A stretch of DNA of 64,000 nt, taken from positions 1 through 64,000 of the forward strand of contig JADZEI010000012.1 in NCBI GenBank assembly GCA_020850615.1, read 5' to 3'. A program made the position numbers and the translations under genes. The notes beneath the pieces are model-generated. The model was not told the DNA's origin. It made no database searches and saw only the letters and a program-made list of their open reading frames with translations. Source of the DNA: Dehalococcoidia bacterium. GTDB lineage: Bacteria > Chloroflexota > Dehalococcoidia > Tepidiformales > Tepidiformaceae. Positions 43,179-52,266 of the stretch are shown piece by piece (positions within the stretch are counted from its first letter, which is position 1; each line of letters opens with the position of its first letter).

Positions 43179-44063
43179 TCAGGCCAGCCCGCGCTCCTTG
43201 AGGGCGCGCTGCATGGTGGTCCCGATCTCGGCAGGCGAATCGCTGACGTAGGCACCGGCGGCGCGGAGAGCGGCCTTCTTGTTCTCGGCCTTGCCGTCCT
43301 CGCCGCTGATGATGGCGCCGGCGTGGCCCATGCGGCGGCCCTCCGGCGCGGTGGCGCCGGCGATGAAGGCGACGACGGGCTTCTTCACGTTTTCCTTGAT
43401 GTAGGCGGCCGCTTCCTGCTCGGCGGAGCCGCCGATTTCGCCGACCATCACGATCGCCTTCGTGTCCGGGTCTTCGTTGAGCTTGCGGACGGCGTCGATC
43501 TGGCGGGTGCCGATGATCGGGTCGCCGCCGACGCCGATGCAGGTGCTCTGGCCGATGCCGAGGCCGGTGAGCTGGGCGACGACTTCGTAGACGAGGGTGC
43601 CGGAGCGGCTGACGACGCCGACGTTGCCGGGGAGGAAGACATCGCCGGGCATGATGCCGACGCGGGTCTTGGTGCCGGGGGTGATGACGCCGGGGCAGTT
43701 CGGGCCGATGAGGGTGGTGCCGGTGCCGCGCAGGGTCGCCTTTACCTTGACCATGTCGAGCACGGGGATGCCTTCGGTGATGCAGACGATGAGCGGGACG
43801 CCGGCGGCGTGCGCTTCGAGGATCGCATCGGCGGCGCCGGGTGCGGGCACGAAGATGATGCTGACGTTGGCGCCGGTGTCGCGCACGGCCTGGTCGACCG
43901 TGGTGAAGATGGGCACGCCATCCTGCTGCTCACCGCCGCGGCGGGGGTGGATGGCGGCGACGACGTTCGTGCCGTAGGCGATGGAGCGGCGCATGTGGTT
44001 CGCGCCTTCGGTGCCGATGCCCTGCACCAGCAGGCGAGTGTTCTGATCGACCAGGACCGTCAT
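43179..44063 (-). CDS. sucD: Succinyl-CoA ligase alpha subunit
   Basis: A 294-residue CoA-binding subunit of succinyl-CoA synthetase (citric acid cycle). [20 protein letters not shown] is the CoA-binding start, [13 protein letters not shown] and [10 protein letters not shown] follow, and [11 protein letters not shown] carries the phosphohistidine. The beta subunit gene sucC, normally immediately upstream, is not in the window: upstream is a 143-base divergent region (44064-44206) and a PAAR-like gene. Other acyl-CoA synthetases share this fold, but length and motifs fit SucD well. Confidence 0.92.
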   Translation of the reverse strand: MTVLVDQNTRLLVQGIGTEGANHMRRSIAYGTNVVAAIHPRRGGEQQDGVPIFTTVDQAVRDTGANVSIIFVPAPGAADAILEAHAAGVPLIVCITEGIPVLDMVKVKATLRGTGTTLIGPNCPGVITPGTKTRVGIMPGDVFLPGNVGVVSRSGTLVYEVVAQLTGLGIGQSTCIGVGGDPIIGTRQIDAVRKLNEDPDTKAIVMVGEIGGSAEQEAAAYIKENVKKPVVAFIAGATAPEGRRMGHAGAIISGEDGKAENKKAALRAAGAYVSDSPAEIGTTMQRALKERGLA

Positions 44064-44194
44064 GCTGACTTCCGTTTGTGCTTCGCGATTTCCGGTTCGG
44101 GCCGAAGCCTCCGGGTGGATGACCCGGCGACCAACGATACAGCGAAGAGGCGTTACTGTCCGGTGAGCGGGCTGGAAAAGCGTCGTGGGGCCGC

Positions 44195-44200
44195 TACAAT
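44195..44200 (+). promoter_or_regulatory. -10 box giving a leaderless mRNA for the PAAR-like gene
   Basis: TACAAT, then exactly six bases (GCCGGG), then ATG at 44207. A ribosome-binding site cannot fit, so the transcript should begin at the start codon. Confidence 0.6.
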
Positions 44201-44206
44201 GCCGGG

Positions 44207-44599
44207 ATGGCGCTTCCTGTTGCGATGACGGCGAACCTGCAGTGCTCCTTTGGGGCTGCCCCTTCGACCCTGCTTGTGGTCCCGCAGGGCCAGCCGGTCA
44301 TGAGCGAGAACAAGCCCCAGGCCAACATCATGGCGAACGTGCCGATGGCGAACATCCTGCCGTTCGGGCTGTGTAGCTGCCCGGCGAACCCGGTAGTGGC
44401 GGCGGCGACGGCAGCTGCGATGGGCGCACTGACGCCGATGCCGTGCGTCCCGAATACGGCTGCGCCGTGGGTCCCGGGTGCGCCGACGGTGCTGGTGAAC
44501 AACCAGCCGATGCTGAACAACTCGAGCAAGCTGACGTGCCTGTGGGGCGGGGTGATCCAGGTGACGAACCCTGGGACGACGAAGGAGCAGTGCCCGTAG
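44207..44599 (+). CDS. PAAR-like (DUF4280) protein
   Basis: A 130-residue protein with the DUF4280 pattern: [70 protein letters not shown]. These proteins are PAAR-like cone tips that sharpen the spike of contractile injection systems and carry effectors. Conserved Cys and Asn-Met pairs are intact and length is normal. No baseplate, spike, sheath or effector gene lies in the window, so this is an orphan. It is transcribed alone from an apparently leaderless promoter and ends four bases before a convergent regulator gene. Confidence 0.85.
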   Translation: MALPVAMTANLQCSFGAAPSTLLVVPQGQPVMSENKPQANIMANVPMANILPFGLCSCPANPVVAAATAAAMGALTPMPCVPNTAAPWVPGAPTVLVNNQPMLNNSSKLTCLWGGVIQVTNPGTTKEQCP

Positions 44600-44603
44600 G
44601 GGG

Positions 44604-45566
44604 TCAGCACCAGCCGTCGTAGTGAGTGACGCCCGCGGCGGCGCGCTCGGCCTGCCGTTGCGCGCAGAACCCGGCCATCCGTGGCGGGGGTAACGACGCC
44701 GAGATGAGCGGAGGCTGGCCGGGAATCGAGCAGTTCGTAGATGCCCCGGAGGTGCATTCGCCGGCGATGAACGTGTCGAGCGAGACGACGAGATCGTCGC
44801 CGTCGATGCGTACCGGGAACCCGTCGAGGCCCCGGTCCGCCGCCCCGAAGACCTTCTCGCCGGCGCGGGTAAACACCCAGCCGGTACAATAGGCCTTGAA
44901 TGCGCCGGTGAACGCCGGGAGCTCGACCGCCGGGATCGGCTGCGGTTCGCCATTGCCGGAGAACGAGGGGATGACGGTGGTGGGCGTCTGCCAGGGCGCC
45001 GCCTCGGTCATGCCACCGGAGAACACGTAGTCAGCCTGCCAGGGCACGAGGCAGCCGCTGTGCGGGTCGCGGCCGACGTAGGCGCGGTACTCGCCCGTAT
45101 CTAGCCGGACGGCCCACACGAGATAGTCCTGCCCAAGCTGATCCTGCCCGAGGACACCAACGTCGTAGCTGTGGGGCCGGCCGTCCGCGAGGTCCGCGAG
45201 CGGGATGACCAGTTCGTTGGGGTTGGCGGCGTCGCCGGGGCGAAGCAGGACGAAGGCGACGGCCGCCACGAGCACCACCGCAGCTGCTGCGACTCCCCCG
45301 GCGGCGAGGAACTTCCAGCCCAGGAGCGACGCGACGCCGGCCCGCAGCCGTGCCGGGGCCGCATGCTCCGCCCTCCAGGCGGCGACCGCTTCCTCGCGCG
45401 TGGTCACGCCGAGCCGGCCGATGATGTCGCTGACGTGGGTCTTGGCCGTGGCGAAGCTGATGCCGAGCTCCCCGGCGATGCGGCTATTCGTGTAGCCGCG
45501 GGCCATGAGCCGGATGACCTCGACCTCGCGCGCGGTGAGCCGCCCTTCGATGCTCTCCTGTTTCAT
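44604..45566 (-). CDS. Membrane-tethered LuxR-type regulator with a degenerate Rieske-like ectodomain
   Basis: A 320-residue protein in three parts: an N-terminal LuxR/GerE helix-turn-helix (about 8-66; LTAREVEVIRLMARGYTNSR, AKTHVSDIIGRLGV), one membrane helix (about 87-108) and an extracytoplasmic domain. The ectodomain has GEYRAYVGRDPHSGCLVPW, AYCTGW, EKVFG and RGLDGFPVRIDGDDLVVSL, the order found in Rieske iron-sulfur proteins, but the cluster motifs are altered: DPHSGC at 167-172 has lost the first Cys and CTG at 227-229 has lost the His. I infer a sensor built on a dead Rieske fold. The start ATG has TACGCT nine bases upstream. Its targets are unknown. Confidence 0.75.
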   Translation of the reverse strand: MKQESIEGRLTAREVEVIRLMARGYTNSRIAGELGISFATAKTHVSDIIGRLGVTTREEAVAAWRAEHAAPARLRAGVASLLGWKFLAAGGVAAAAVVLVAAVAFVLLRPGDAANPNELVIPLADLADGRPHSYDVGVLGQDQLGQDYLVWAVRLDTGEYRAYVGRDPHSGCLVPWQADYVFSGGMTEAAPWQTPTTVIPSFSGNGEPQPIPAVELPAFTGAFKAYCTGWVFTRAGEKVFGAADRGLDGFPVRIDGDDLVVSLDTFIAGECTSGASTNCSIPGQPPLISASLPPPRMAGFCAQRQAERAAAGVTHYDGWC

Positions 45567-45640
45567 CGCACGACGAGCGTACGCCCGGCGAGAAGGCGTG
45601 GCATCGGCCTATGCCGGGAATTGCCGGGCGAGATGGCAGC

Positions 45641-47275
45641 TTAGCGGTGCTGGGGGGCCATGCGGGCGGGCGGGCGGCGGATGGGGATGGGGACGGCTTC
45701 GACGCGCTGGGATTCGATGAGCTTCCGGAGGCGCTTCCACTCCTGCCCGCCGAGGGGTTTGTACACGGGCGGGAACTGGCGGCGGAGCTCTTCGGCGTGG
45801 ACGCGGTAGCGCTCGGAGATGGCGCCCATGGCGAGCAGGGAGGCGGGCGGCAGGCGGCGCCAGTTGGCCGCGGCCATCTCGGCGAGGGCGGTGATGGCGA
45901 CTTCGGCGTCCTGGTGGAGCCCGAGCACGTCCTGGAGCGCGGTGACGCGCTGGCTGAACTCGACCGCGGGGCGCCCGTAGATCGGCCCGACGAATTCGAG
46001 CGCGTAGCGCAGCTTCTTCCCGTCGATGCGGAGCTCGTGGTAGAGCTCGGCCGGCGAGGCAGGGGTGATGCGGTCGCCAAGCTTGCGCAGGCGGCGGTAG
46101 CGCTTCTCCAGGAGGTCCGGGGCGACCGCGAGGATCGGCAGGCGGCCGGCGGCGAAGGCGTTGGGCGCGCCGCGCTGGAGGACGGTGGAGAAGCGCTCGA
46201 CGAGGAGGTCGTAGCGGCGGGAATCGAGCGCGATGAGCATGCGGCGGCGAGCGGCCTGGCGGCGGGCTTCGAACAGCGCCTCGATGCTATCGAGCGCGGC
46301 CGCCTCGGATTCGCTGAACCCGGCGCGCCACTCGGCCATGCGCTCGACCTGGACGTCAAGGTCGCGGACTTCGCCGAGGGCGGCGGCGACCCAGCCGAGT
46401 TCCTGGCGGAAGCGCTCGATTCTGGGCGGGAGGAACGGGCGGAAGGCCTGCATGGCCGCGCGGAGGCGGCGGGCGGCGACGCGCATGTCGTGGAGGAACT
46501 CGATGTCGTCGCCGAGGCGGGTGCCGGGCTCGTTCGCGAGGAAGACGCCGAAGTGCTTCCGCATCACGGCGAAGGCGACCTCGCCGGCGGTCATCGAGGC
46601 CGAGACATCGGCCGAGCCGAGGTTCTTCTCGGGGCGGCCGGGCTTCATGCCGGTCGCGAGGAGGGCGGCTTCGAACTTGGCGGTGCCAGCGGGCGTGAGG
46701 CCACAGGTCACGACCAGGAGGTCGACGAAGCGCTTCGAACGCTCGACGGCATCGGGGTGCACCTCGACTTCGACGCGGGCGAGGCGCACGGGCGCGTCTT
46801 CGGCGCCAACCGGGATGACGGTGTCGTCGACGGCGATCTCGCCGATTTCGCCCTGCGCATCGGCGAGGACGAAGGGGCGGCGGACCTGTTCGAGCGTGAA
46901 GAGCGGGCGGAGCTCGCGGCGGCCGGTGAGGGCGCGCAGGGCCTTGCCGCAGGGGCCGTCGGCGGCGAGGGGCGTGGTGTCGAGGTCGACGGGCTCGGTG
47001 AGCTCGCGGCGGGAGCGCATGCCATCGGTGGCTTCGGCCATGGCCTTCATGGTCAGCTCGGCCGATTCGCCCTTGCGGCGGAGGCGGCCGGTGTACTTCG
47101 CGCGGTGGACGCGCCAGTCGGGCGTGTCGTAGTAGGTGTCGGCGAATTCGCGAACTTTGGCCGGCGTGATGGTGTAGCCGGGGACGTTCGCGCTTTCGAG
47201 CCAGCGTAGCACGGGCCGCACATCGAGCGCCGCGAATTGCCATTCGACTTCGAGGATGTCGGTTGCCTGCGCCAT
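45641..47275 (-). CDS. CYTH-CHAD domain protein
   Basis: A 544-residue protein with an N-terminal CYTH (triphosphate tunnel) domain, about residues 5-205, and a C-terminal CHAD domain, about 235-500. ILEVEWQF replaces the usual ExExK start, so the classic acidic pair is altered; RLRRKGESAELTMK and RVEVEVHPD fit tunnel strands. CHAD is a helical polyphosphate-binding module: VHDMR-like FLHDMRVAARRLRAAM and LYHELRIDGKKLRYALEF are its basic hallmarks. Such fusions bind or hydrolyse polyphosphate. The ATG at 47275 lacks a Shine-Dalgarno, but TACACT lies six bases upstream, suggesting a leaderless mRNA. Confidence 0.85.
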   Translation of the reverse strand: MAQATDILEVEWQFAALDVRPVLRWLESANVPGYTITPAKVREFADTYYDTPDWRVHRAKYTGRLRRKGESAELTMKAMAEATDGMRSRRELTEPVDLDTTPLAADGPCGKALRALTGRRELRPLFTLEQVRRPFVLADAQGEIGEIAVDDTVIPVGAEDAPVRLARVEVEVHPDAVERSKRFVDLLVVTCGLTPAGTAKFEAALLATGMKPGRPEKNLGSADVSASMTAGEVAFAVMRKHFGVFLANEPGTRLGDDIEFLHDMRVAARRLRAAMQAFRPFLPPRIERFRQELGWVAAALGEVRDLDVQVERMAEWRAGFSESEAAALDSIEALFEARRQAARRRMLIALDSRRYDLLVERFSTVLQRGAPNAFAAGRLPILAVAPDLLEKRYRRLRKLGDRITPASPAELYHELRIDGKKLRYALEFVGPIYGRPAVEFSQRVTALQDVLGLHQDAEVAITALAEMAAANWRRLPPASLLAMGAISERYRVHAEELRRQFPPVYKPLGGQEWKRLRKLIESQRVEAVPIPIRRPPARMAPQHR

Positions 47276-47281
47276 CGCCGC

Positions 47282-47287
47282 AGTGTA
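47282..47287 (-). promoter_or_regulatory. -10 box giving leaderless CYTH-CHAD mRNA
   Basis: TACACT on the minus strand (agtgta on plus), six bases from the ATG at 47275. It lies between that gene and the end of mutS2. Confidence 0.55.
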
Positions 47288-47312
47288 CCCGCGTCGGCTG
47301 GTAGGGGCGTGA

Positions 47313-49673
47313 TCAGCCGGCGAGGACGGCGACGGTGACGCCATCGCCGCCCTGCTCGGGCGGGGCGGACTCGTAGCGCCGGACGAGCGGGTGCCCGTGC
47401 AGGGATTCGCGAATGGCGGCGCGCAGGGCGCCCGTGCCCTTGCCGTGGATGATGCGGACGAAGGGCAGGCCGGCGCGGAAGGCGTCGTCCAGATAGGACT
47501 CGAAGTTGCCGAGCGCCTCCTCCGCGCGCTGGCCTCGGAGGTCGAGCTCCATGGGGACGTGCGGGCGGGGGGCCGCGGGCAGGGCCACGGGCGCGGTGCC
47601 GGGCGCGGGCTCGATCCGGTCGATGCGGTCGACGCTGACCTTCATGCGGATGGAGCCGAACTGGACCTCGACGCGGCCGTCTTCGCCGATACCGGTGAGT
47701 GCTTCGCCGACCTGGGGGATGTCGCGCACGTGGACGTGGTCGCCGGCGTCGAGCGAGCGGACCGTGACCGGCGGCGGCGCGGTGCGGCGGGCCGGTTTGG
47801 CGCGTGCGCCGAGCTTGGCGAGGTCGGCGTCGAGGCGCTTGAGGGTGGCCTCGGCCGCGCGGGGGTCGAAGTCGCGGGTGGCGGCGCGGCGGCGGAGGTG
47901 CTCGATCTCGCGGCGGACCTCGGCGACTGCGTCTTCGGCCTCGCGGTGGGCGTCATCGAGGATGCCAGCGCGCTCCTGCTCGATGGTGTCGCGGCGCTCG
48001 GCGAGGGTGACGCGGAGCTCCTCGGATTCCTGGCGGGCGAGCTCCTCGCGGCGGCGGGCCTCGGCGGCGGATGCGCGCTCGTCGCGGATCTCGCCGAGGA
48101 GCTGTTCGAGCTCGAAGTGCTCCGGGGAGAGCTGCCCTTCGGCGCGTTGCAGCACTTCCTCTTCGAGCCCAAGGCGGCGGGCGATGGCGATGGCGTTGGA
48201 CTGGCCGGGGAGGCCGATCGTGAGGTGGTAGGTCGGGCTCAGGGTCTCGAGGTTGAATTCGACCGAGGCGTTGCGGAGGCGTGAGTCGTTGTGGGCGAAT
48301 GCCTTGAGCTCGCCGTGGTGCGTGGTGGCGACAAGCGTGCAGCCGCGTTCGAGCAGCGTCTCGAGCACAGCGCGGGCAAGGGCGGCGCCCTCCGTGGGGT
48401 CGGTGCCGGCGCCGAGCTCATCGAGCAGGACGAGCGTGCCGGGGGCGGCCTTGCCGAGGATGTCGGTGATGTTCCGCATGTGCGACGAAAAGGTCGAGAG
48501 CGACTGCTCGATGGACTGCTCGTCGCCGATGTCAGCGTAGATGCGCTCGTAGACGGCGATGCGGCTGGTGTCGGCGCAGGGCACCATCATCCCGGCCTGG
48601 GCCATGAGCGTGAGGAGGCCGAGGGTCTTGAGCGCGACGGTCTTGCCGCCGGTGTTCGGGCCCGTGATGAGGACGCCCTGGTAGGCGCCGCCGACTTCGA
48701 AATCGGTGGGGACGACATCGCCGCGGAGGAGCGGGTGGCGGCCTTTGACGAGGAGGCTGGCACCCGACTCGCGCAGCCAGCTGGTGCCATCCCCGGGCGG
48801 GGGGAGCTCGGCCTTCTGGCGGCGGCCAAGGCGGACCTTCGCGTTCAGGACGTCGAGCCGGCCGAGCGTGGTGACGGTGTCAATGGCTTCCTGCTCGCGG
48901 TCGCCGAGGAGGGCGGTCAGGCGCTGGAGGACGCGGCGGATTTCGCGCTCTTCGGCGAGCTGCAGCTCGCGCACCTGGTTGCCGGCATCGACGACGCCCA
49001 TGGGTTCGATGAAGACGGTGGCGCCACTCGAGGAGACGTCGTGGACGATGCCGGCGAGCATGCCGCGGTTCTCGGCCTTGATCGGGATCACCTTGCGGCC
49101 GTTGCGCTCGGTGAGGAGCCCCTCCTGGGCGATGTTGCGGCGGATCGCGTCGGCGAGGGCGGACTGGGCGCTCCGTTCGAGGCGGTCCTGGGCGGTGCGG
49201 AGCTCGCGGCGGGTGGTGGCGAGCTGCTCGCTGGCGCTGTCGGCGACCTCGCCGCGCGGCGTGATGGCCTCGTCGACAGCGTCGGTGAAGCGACGGAAGT
49301 CCGAGACCCAGTCGGCGATCTCGCCGAGGTGGGGTATGCGGTCGCGGACGCGCTCGATGACCTGCTTCGCGCGCCAGGCCGTGCGCAAGGTCTGGGCGGC
49401 ATCGAGGAGCTCGGAGGGGTCGAGGGCCTGGCCGATGCCGGCGGCGTGGACGAGCGGGCGCACGTCCTTCGCGCCGGCAAAGGGGATGTCGATGCCGAGC
49501 TGGTCGAGGAGGCGGACCTCGGCGGTCTGCTGCTGAAGGAGGACGATGTCGCCGAAGTCCGTGGCGGGGCGGACCTGGAGCGCAAGCTCGCGGCCGATGC
49601 TGAAGGCGGTCTCGGCGGCGAGGAGGCCGAGCACCTTTTCGAATTCGAGCACGCGGATCGTGTGGGCGTCCAT
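47313..49673 (-). CDS. mutS2: MutS2 family protein
   Basis: A 786-residue MutS2. The core ATPase has Walker A ITGPNTGGKTVALKTLG and Walker B LVLLDELGAGTDP; a long coiled-coil (about 500-620) follows; and the C-terminal Smr nuclease domain starts at LDLRGQRAEEAL with HGKGTGAL. MutS2 suppresses homologous recombination and rescues collided ribosomes in some bacteria; it is not the mismatch-recognition MutS. The ATG at 49673 gives the family N-terminus (TIRVLEFEKVL). A longer start at 49706 is possible. TACGCT eight bases upstream may be its -10 box. It is divergent from the biotin carboxylase gene. Confidence 0.93.
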   Translation of the reverse strand: MDAHTIRVLEFEKVLGLLAAETAFSIGRELALQVRPATDFGDIVLLQQQTAEVRLLDQLGIDIPFAGAKDVRPLVHAAGIGQALDPSELLDAAQTLRTAWRAKQVIERVRDRIPHLGEIADWVSDFRRFTDAVDEAITPRGEVADSASEQLATTRRELRTAQDRLERSAQSALADAIRRNIAQEGLLTERNGRKVIPIKAENRGMLAGIVHDVSSSGATVFIEPMGVVDAGNQVRELQLAEEREIRRVLQRLTALLGDREQEAIDTVTTLGRLDVLNAKVRLGRRQKAELPPPGDGTSWLRESGASLLVKGRHPLLRGDVVPTDFEVGGAYQGVLITGPNTGGKTVALKTLGLLTLMAQAGMMVPCADTSRIAVYERIYADIGDEQSIEQSLSTFSSHMRNITDILGKAAPGTLVLLDELGAGTDPTEGAALARAVLETLLERGCTLVATTHHGELKAFAHNDSRLRNASVEFNLETLSPTYHLTIGLPGQSNAIAIARRLGLEEEVLQRAEGQLSPEHFELEQLLGEIRDERASAAEARRREELARQESEELRVTLAERRDTIEQERAGILDDAHREAEDAVAEVRREIEHLRRRAATRDFDPRAAEATLKRLDADLAKLGARAKPARRTAPPPVTVRSLDAGDHVHVRDIPQVGEALTGIGEDGRVEVQFGSIRMKVSVDRIDRIEPAPGTAPVALPAAPRPHVPMELDLRGQRAEEALGNFESYLDDAFRAGLPFVRIIHGKGTGALRAAIRESLHGHPLVRRYESAPPEQGGDGVTVAVLAG

Positions 49674-49751
49674 CGGAAACAAGCGTATGACTCCCGGGAC
49701 GGGCATACCAGCGATTCGCCAAATCCATTACCCGATGGGGGTTCGACCACG

Positions 49752-49757
49752 TATGCT
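49752..49757 (+). promoter_or_regulatory. Putative -10 box for accC
   Basis: TATGCT in the 113-base region (49674-49786) divergent from mutS2, 29 bases before the accC ATG, which is preceded by a weak GACAGGGG ribosome-binding sequence. Confidence 0.35.
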
Positions 49758-49786
49758 GTCGGGTCGACGACCGACAGGGGCAGCCC

Positions 49787-51358
49787 ATGTTCAAGAAAGT
49801 GCTGGTAGCCAATCGCGGGGAGATTGCCCTGCGGATTGTGCGTGCCTTACGTGACCTCGACATCACGAGCGTCGCGGTCTATTCCGAGATCGACCGGATG
49901 TCGCAGCACGTGCGGTATGCGGATGAGGCGCACCTCATCGGGCCGGCGAGCGCGCGGGAGAGCTACCTCAATGGGGACCGGATCATCGAGGTGGCGAAGG
50001 CGTGCGGGGCGGAGGCGATCCACCCAGGCTACGGCTTCCTCGCCGAGAACGCGGACTTCGCGGAGGCGGTGGAGGCGGCCGGGCTGACGTTCATCGGGCC
50101 GTCGCCGGATTCGATGCGGAAGCTGGGCGACAAGATCGCCGCGCGCGAAATCGCGATCGCCGCAGGGCTCCCGGTGGTTCCGGGCAGCCCGGAGGTGCAC
50201 TCGATCGAGGAAGCGGAGGAGCTGGCGGCGAAGATCGGTTTCCCGATCATGATCAAGGCGGCGGCGGGCGGCGGCGGCCGTGGCATCCGGCTGGTCGATG
50301 CGCGGGAGAAGCTGCGCGACGCAGCCGAACGGGCGATGCAGGAAGCGCAGACGGCGTTCGGGAACCCGACGATCTATGTCGAAAAGAACCTCTCGCCGGT
50401 GCGGCACATCGAAGTGCAGGTCATCGCCGACAAGCACGGGAACATCGTGCCGATCGGCGAGCGCGAGTGCTCGATCCAGCGGCGGCACCAGAAGATCATC
50501 GAGGAGTGCCCCAGCGTGGCGGTGACGCCGGACCTGCGGCGGGCGCTGGGCCGCGCGGCGGTGCGGCTGGCGCGGGCGGCGAACTACCACAACGTCGGGA
50601 CGGTGGAGTTCCTGCTGACGGAGCAGGGCGACTACTACTTCCTGGAGATGAACACCCGCCTCCAGGTGGAGCACCCGGTGACCGAGCTCGTGAGCGGCAC
50701 GGACCTGGTGAAGGACCAGATCCTCGTGGCGGCGGGCGAGGAGCTGGCGTACGACGAGTACGAGCTGCTCACCCGCGGCTGGGCGATCGAGTGCCGGATC
50801 GTGGCGGAAGACCCGTTCAACAACTTCCTGCCGTCCGTCGGCAAGGTGGTGTTCGCGCGCGAGCCCGCCGGCCCGGGCATCCGGGTCGAATCGGCGCTGT
50901 ACGACGGGTTCGAAGTGAGCCCGTACTACGACTCGCTACTGGCGAAGGTGACGGCGTGGGGCCGCACGCGCGAAGGCGCGCGGACGCGCATGAAGCGCGC
51001 GCTGGCGGAGTTCCGCGTGGTGGGCGTGGCGACGAACATCCCGTACCTCCAGGAGATCCTGGACCTGCCGGACTTCATCCACGGCAAGATGGACACCGGG
51101 TTCCTGGACAAGCACGTGGTGACGGCGCACGAGCCGCTGACGGAGCAGCAGGAAGCAGCGGAGCTGGCGGCGTTGCTCCTGGTCACGGGCTCGGTGCACC
51201 ACACGGACAGCAGCTCGAGCGCGGGCGTAACGACTGCCGAGGCTGGCAACGCGAATGGCAACGGCAACGGGAAGTACGCCGGGGTTTCGCCCTGGCGGCG
51301 GCAGATGTCGGCGATCCCGGCCGGGAGGGGTATGGGGCGATGGCCGAAAAGTATCTGA
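49787..51358 (+). CDS. accC: Biotin carboxylase
   Basis: A 523-residue ATP-grasp biotin carboxylase. KKVLVANRGEIALRIVRA and GYGFLAENADFAEA form the N-terminal domain; MIKAAAGGGGRGIR is the ATP-grasp glycine loop; RECSIQRRHQKIIEE and FLEMNTRLQVEHPVTE are active-site blocks. Residues after about 470 form a low-complexity Asn/Gly/Ser tail absent from standard AccC (about 450 residues). The next gene, a biotin carrier, overlaps its last 19 bases. No carboxyltransferase gene is in the window, so acetyl-CoA versus propionyl-CoA or another substrate is undecided. Confidence 0.93.
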   Translation: MFKKVLVANRGEIALRIVRALRDLDITSVAVYSEIDRMSQHVRYADEAHLIGPASARESYLNGDRIIEVAKACGAEAIHPGYGFLAENADFAEAVEAAGLTFIGPSPDSMRKLGDKIAAREIAIAAGLPVVPGSPEVHSIEEAEELAAKIGFPIMIKAAAGGGGRGIRLVDAREKLRDAAERAMQEAQTAFGNPTIYVEKNLSPVRHIEVQVIADKHGNIVPIGERECSIQRRHQKIIEECPSVAVTPDLRRALGRAAVRLARAANYHNVGTVEFLLTEQGDYYFLEMNTRLQVEHPVTELVSGTDLVKDQILVAAGEELAYDEYELLTRGWAIECRIVAEDPFNNFLPSVGKVVFAREPAGPGIRVESALYDGFEVSPYYDSLLAKVTAWGRTREGARTRMKRALAEFRVVGVATNIPYLQEILDLPDFIHGKMDTGFLDKHVVTAHEPLTEQQEAAELAALLLVTGSVHHTDSSSSAGVTTAEAGNANGNGNGKYAGVSPWRRQMSAIPAGRGMGRWPKSI

Positions 51359-51879
51359 TCCACCTCGAAGACCAGGACGTGACCTTCGAAATCAAGCGCG
51401 AGCAGGGCGAGACGTACGTCCGCCGCGAAGGCTGGGACCACTGGAAGTGCGTCGAGCTCGACCGCATCGGCGACTCGGGGCTCTACCTGCTGATGGTGGA
51501 CAACCGCCCGATCGAGGTGTATCTGGAGCGGCGGCGGGGCGGCGCGATCGTGAACATCGGCCGCCACAACTGGGACATGGACGTGAGCCCCTGGCGGCCC
51601 GGCGCGACGCGGAAGCGGACCTCGGCGCAGGCGAAGGGCGTGGTGCGCGTGGTCGCGCCGATGACCGGCTCGATCGTGGAGGTGCGCTGCGAAGCGGGCC
51701 AGGCGGTCAAGCAGGGCGACGTGCTGCTCGTGATCGAGTCGATGAAGATGAACAACGAGCTGCGCGCGCCTGCGGAGGGCATCGTCGAAGGCGTGGAAGT
51801 GGACGCCGGGCAGAAGGTGAAGGCGAACGACCTGCTGGTGGCGATCCGGACCGGCGAGCCGGAAGCCATTGCGTCATAA
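51340..51879 (+). CDS. Biotin carboxyl carrier protein domain
   Basis: A 179-residue protein whose C-terminal 75 residues form a biotinyl domain with IESMKMNNEL, the Lys between the two Met being the biotin site, and VVAPMTGSIVEV as its first strand. The N-terminal 100 residues (MAEKYLIHLEDQDVTF...) resemble the short beta linker seen before the biotinyl domain in acyl-CoA carboxylase alpha chains. GGGAGGGG lies 11 bases before the ATG. Overlap with accC indicates coupled production. In many relatives the two are one fused alpha subunit; here they are split in different frames. Confidence 0.9.
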   Translation: MAEKYLIHLEDQDVTFEIKREQGETYVRREGWDHWKCVELDRIGDSGLYLLMVDNRPIEVYLERRRGGAIVNIGRHNWDMDVSPWRPGATRKRTSAQAKGVVRVVAPMTGSIVEVRCEAGQAVKQGDVLLVIESMKMNNELRAPAEGIVEGVEVDAGQKVKANDLLVAIRTGEPEAIAS

Positions 51880-51903
51880 TTTTGCATAACAGGCTCGTGT
51901 GTC

Positions 51904-51933
51904 TTGACCACCCGTAAGGGCGGGCGGTAGCGT
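51904..51933 (+). promoter_or_regulatory. Promoter of SRP RNA
   Basis: TTGACC (51904-51909) and TAGCGT (51928-51933), 18 bases apart, place transcription at about 51941, agreeing with the predicted 5' end of the RNA. Confidence 0.65.
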
Positions 51934-51941
51934 AGATGATG

Positions 51942-52207
51942 GCCGTGCTAGACGGGGAGCTAGCGGTGCCCTGAACCCGCAATCCGCTACAGCGGGGTTG
52001 AATCCCTGCCCGAGGGCTGCTTTTTCGGGGACTGTCCTTGTCAAGCGGCGTTGACGATCTGGTCCTGCGCGGCGAGGCGCCATGAACCTGGTCAGGTCCG
52101 GAAGGAAGCAGCCATAAGTGGAATGCTTCGGGTGCCGCAGGTACGCCGGGTCCGAGCTGGCTGGCGTAGAGCAAGCCCGGGGATCAGTTCGAAGGCAGGT
52201 GCACGGC
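51942..52207 (+). ncRNA. ffs: Large bacterial signal recognition particle RNA with Alu domain
   Basis: The S-domain signature GGTCAGGTCCGGAAGGAAGC (52089-52108) is the Ffh-binding region. The 5' part, TGCTAGACGGGGAGCTAGCG then CCCTGAACCCGCAATCCGCT, matches the Alu domain of the Bacillus-type RNA, and the ends GCCGTGC (51942-51948) and GCACGGC (52201-52207) pair. The total of 266 bases is the large form rather than the short 4.5S RNA of Escherichia coli. With Ffh it targets membrane and secreted proteins during translation. No U-rich terminator is evident in the 59 bases before the next gene. Confidence 0.95.
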
Positions 52208-52266
52208 TAATACTCTTGCCGCCTCGCAGCCAGCGGGGAGCGAAACCAGCCACCGAGGAGTGACTT

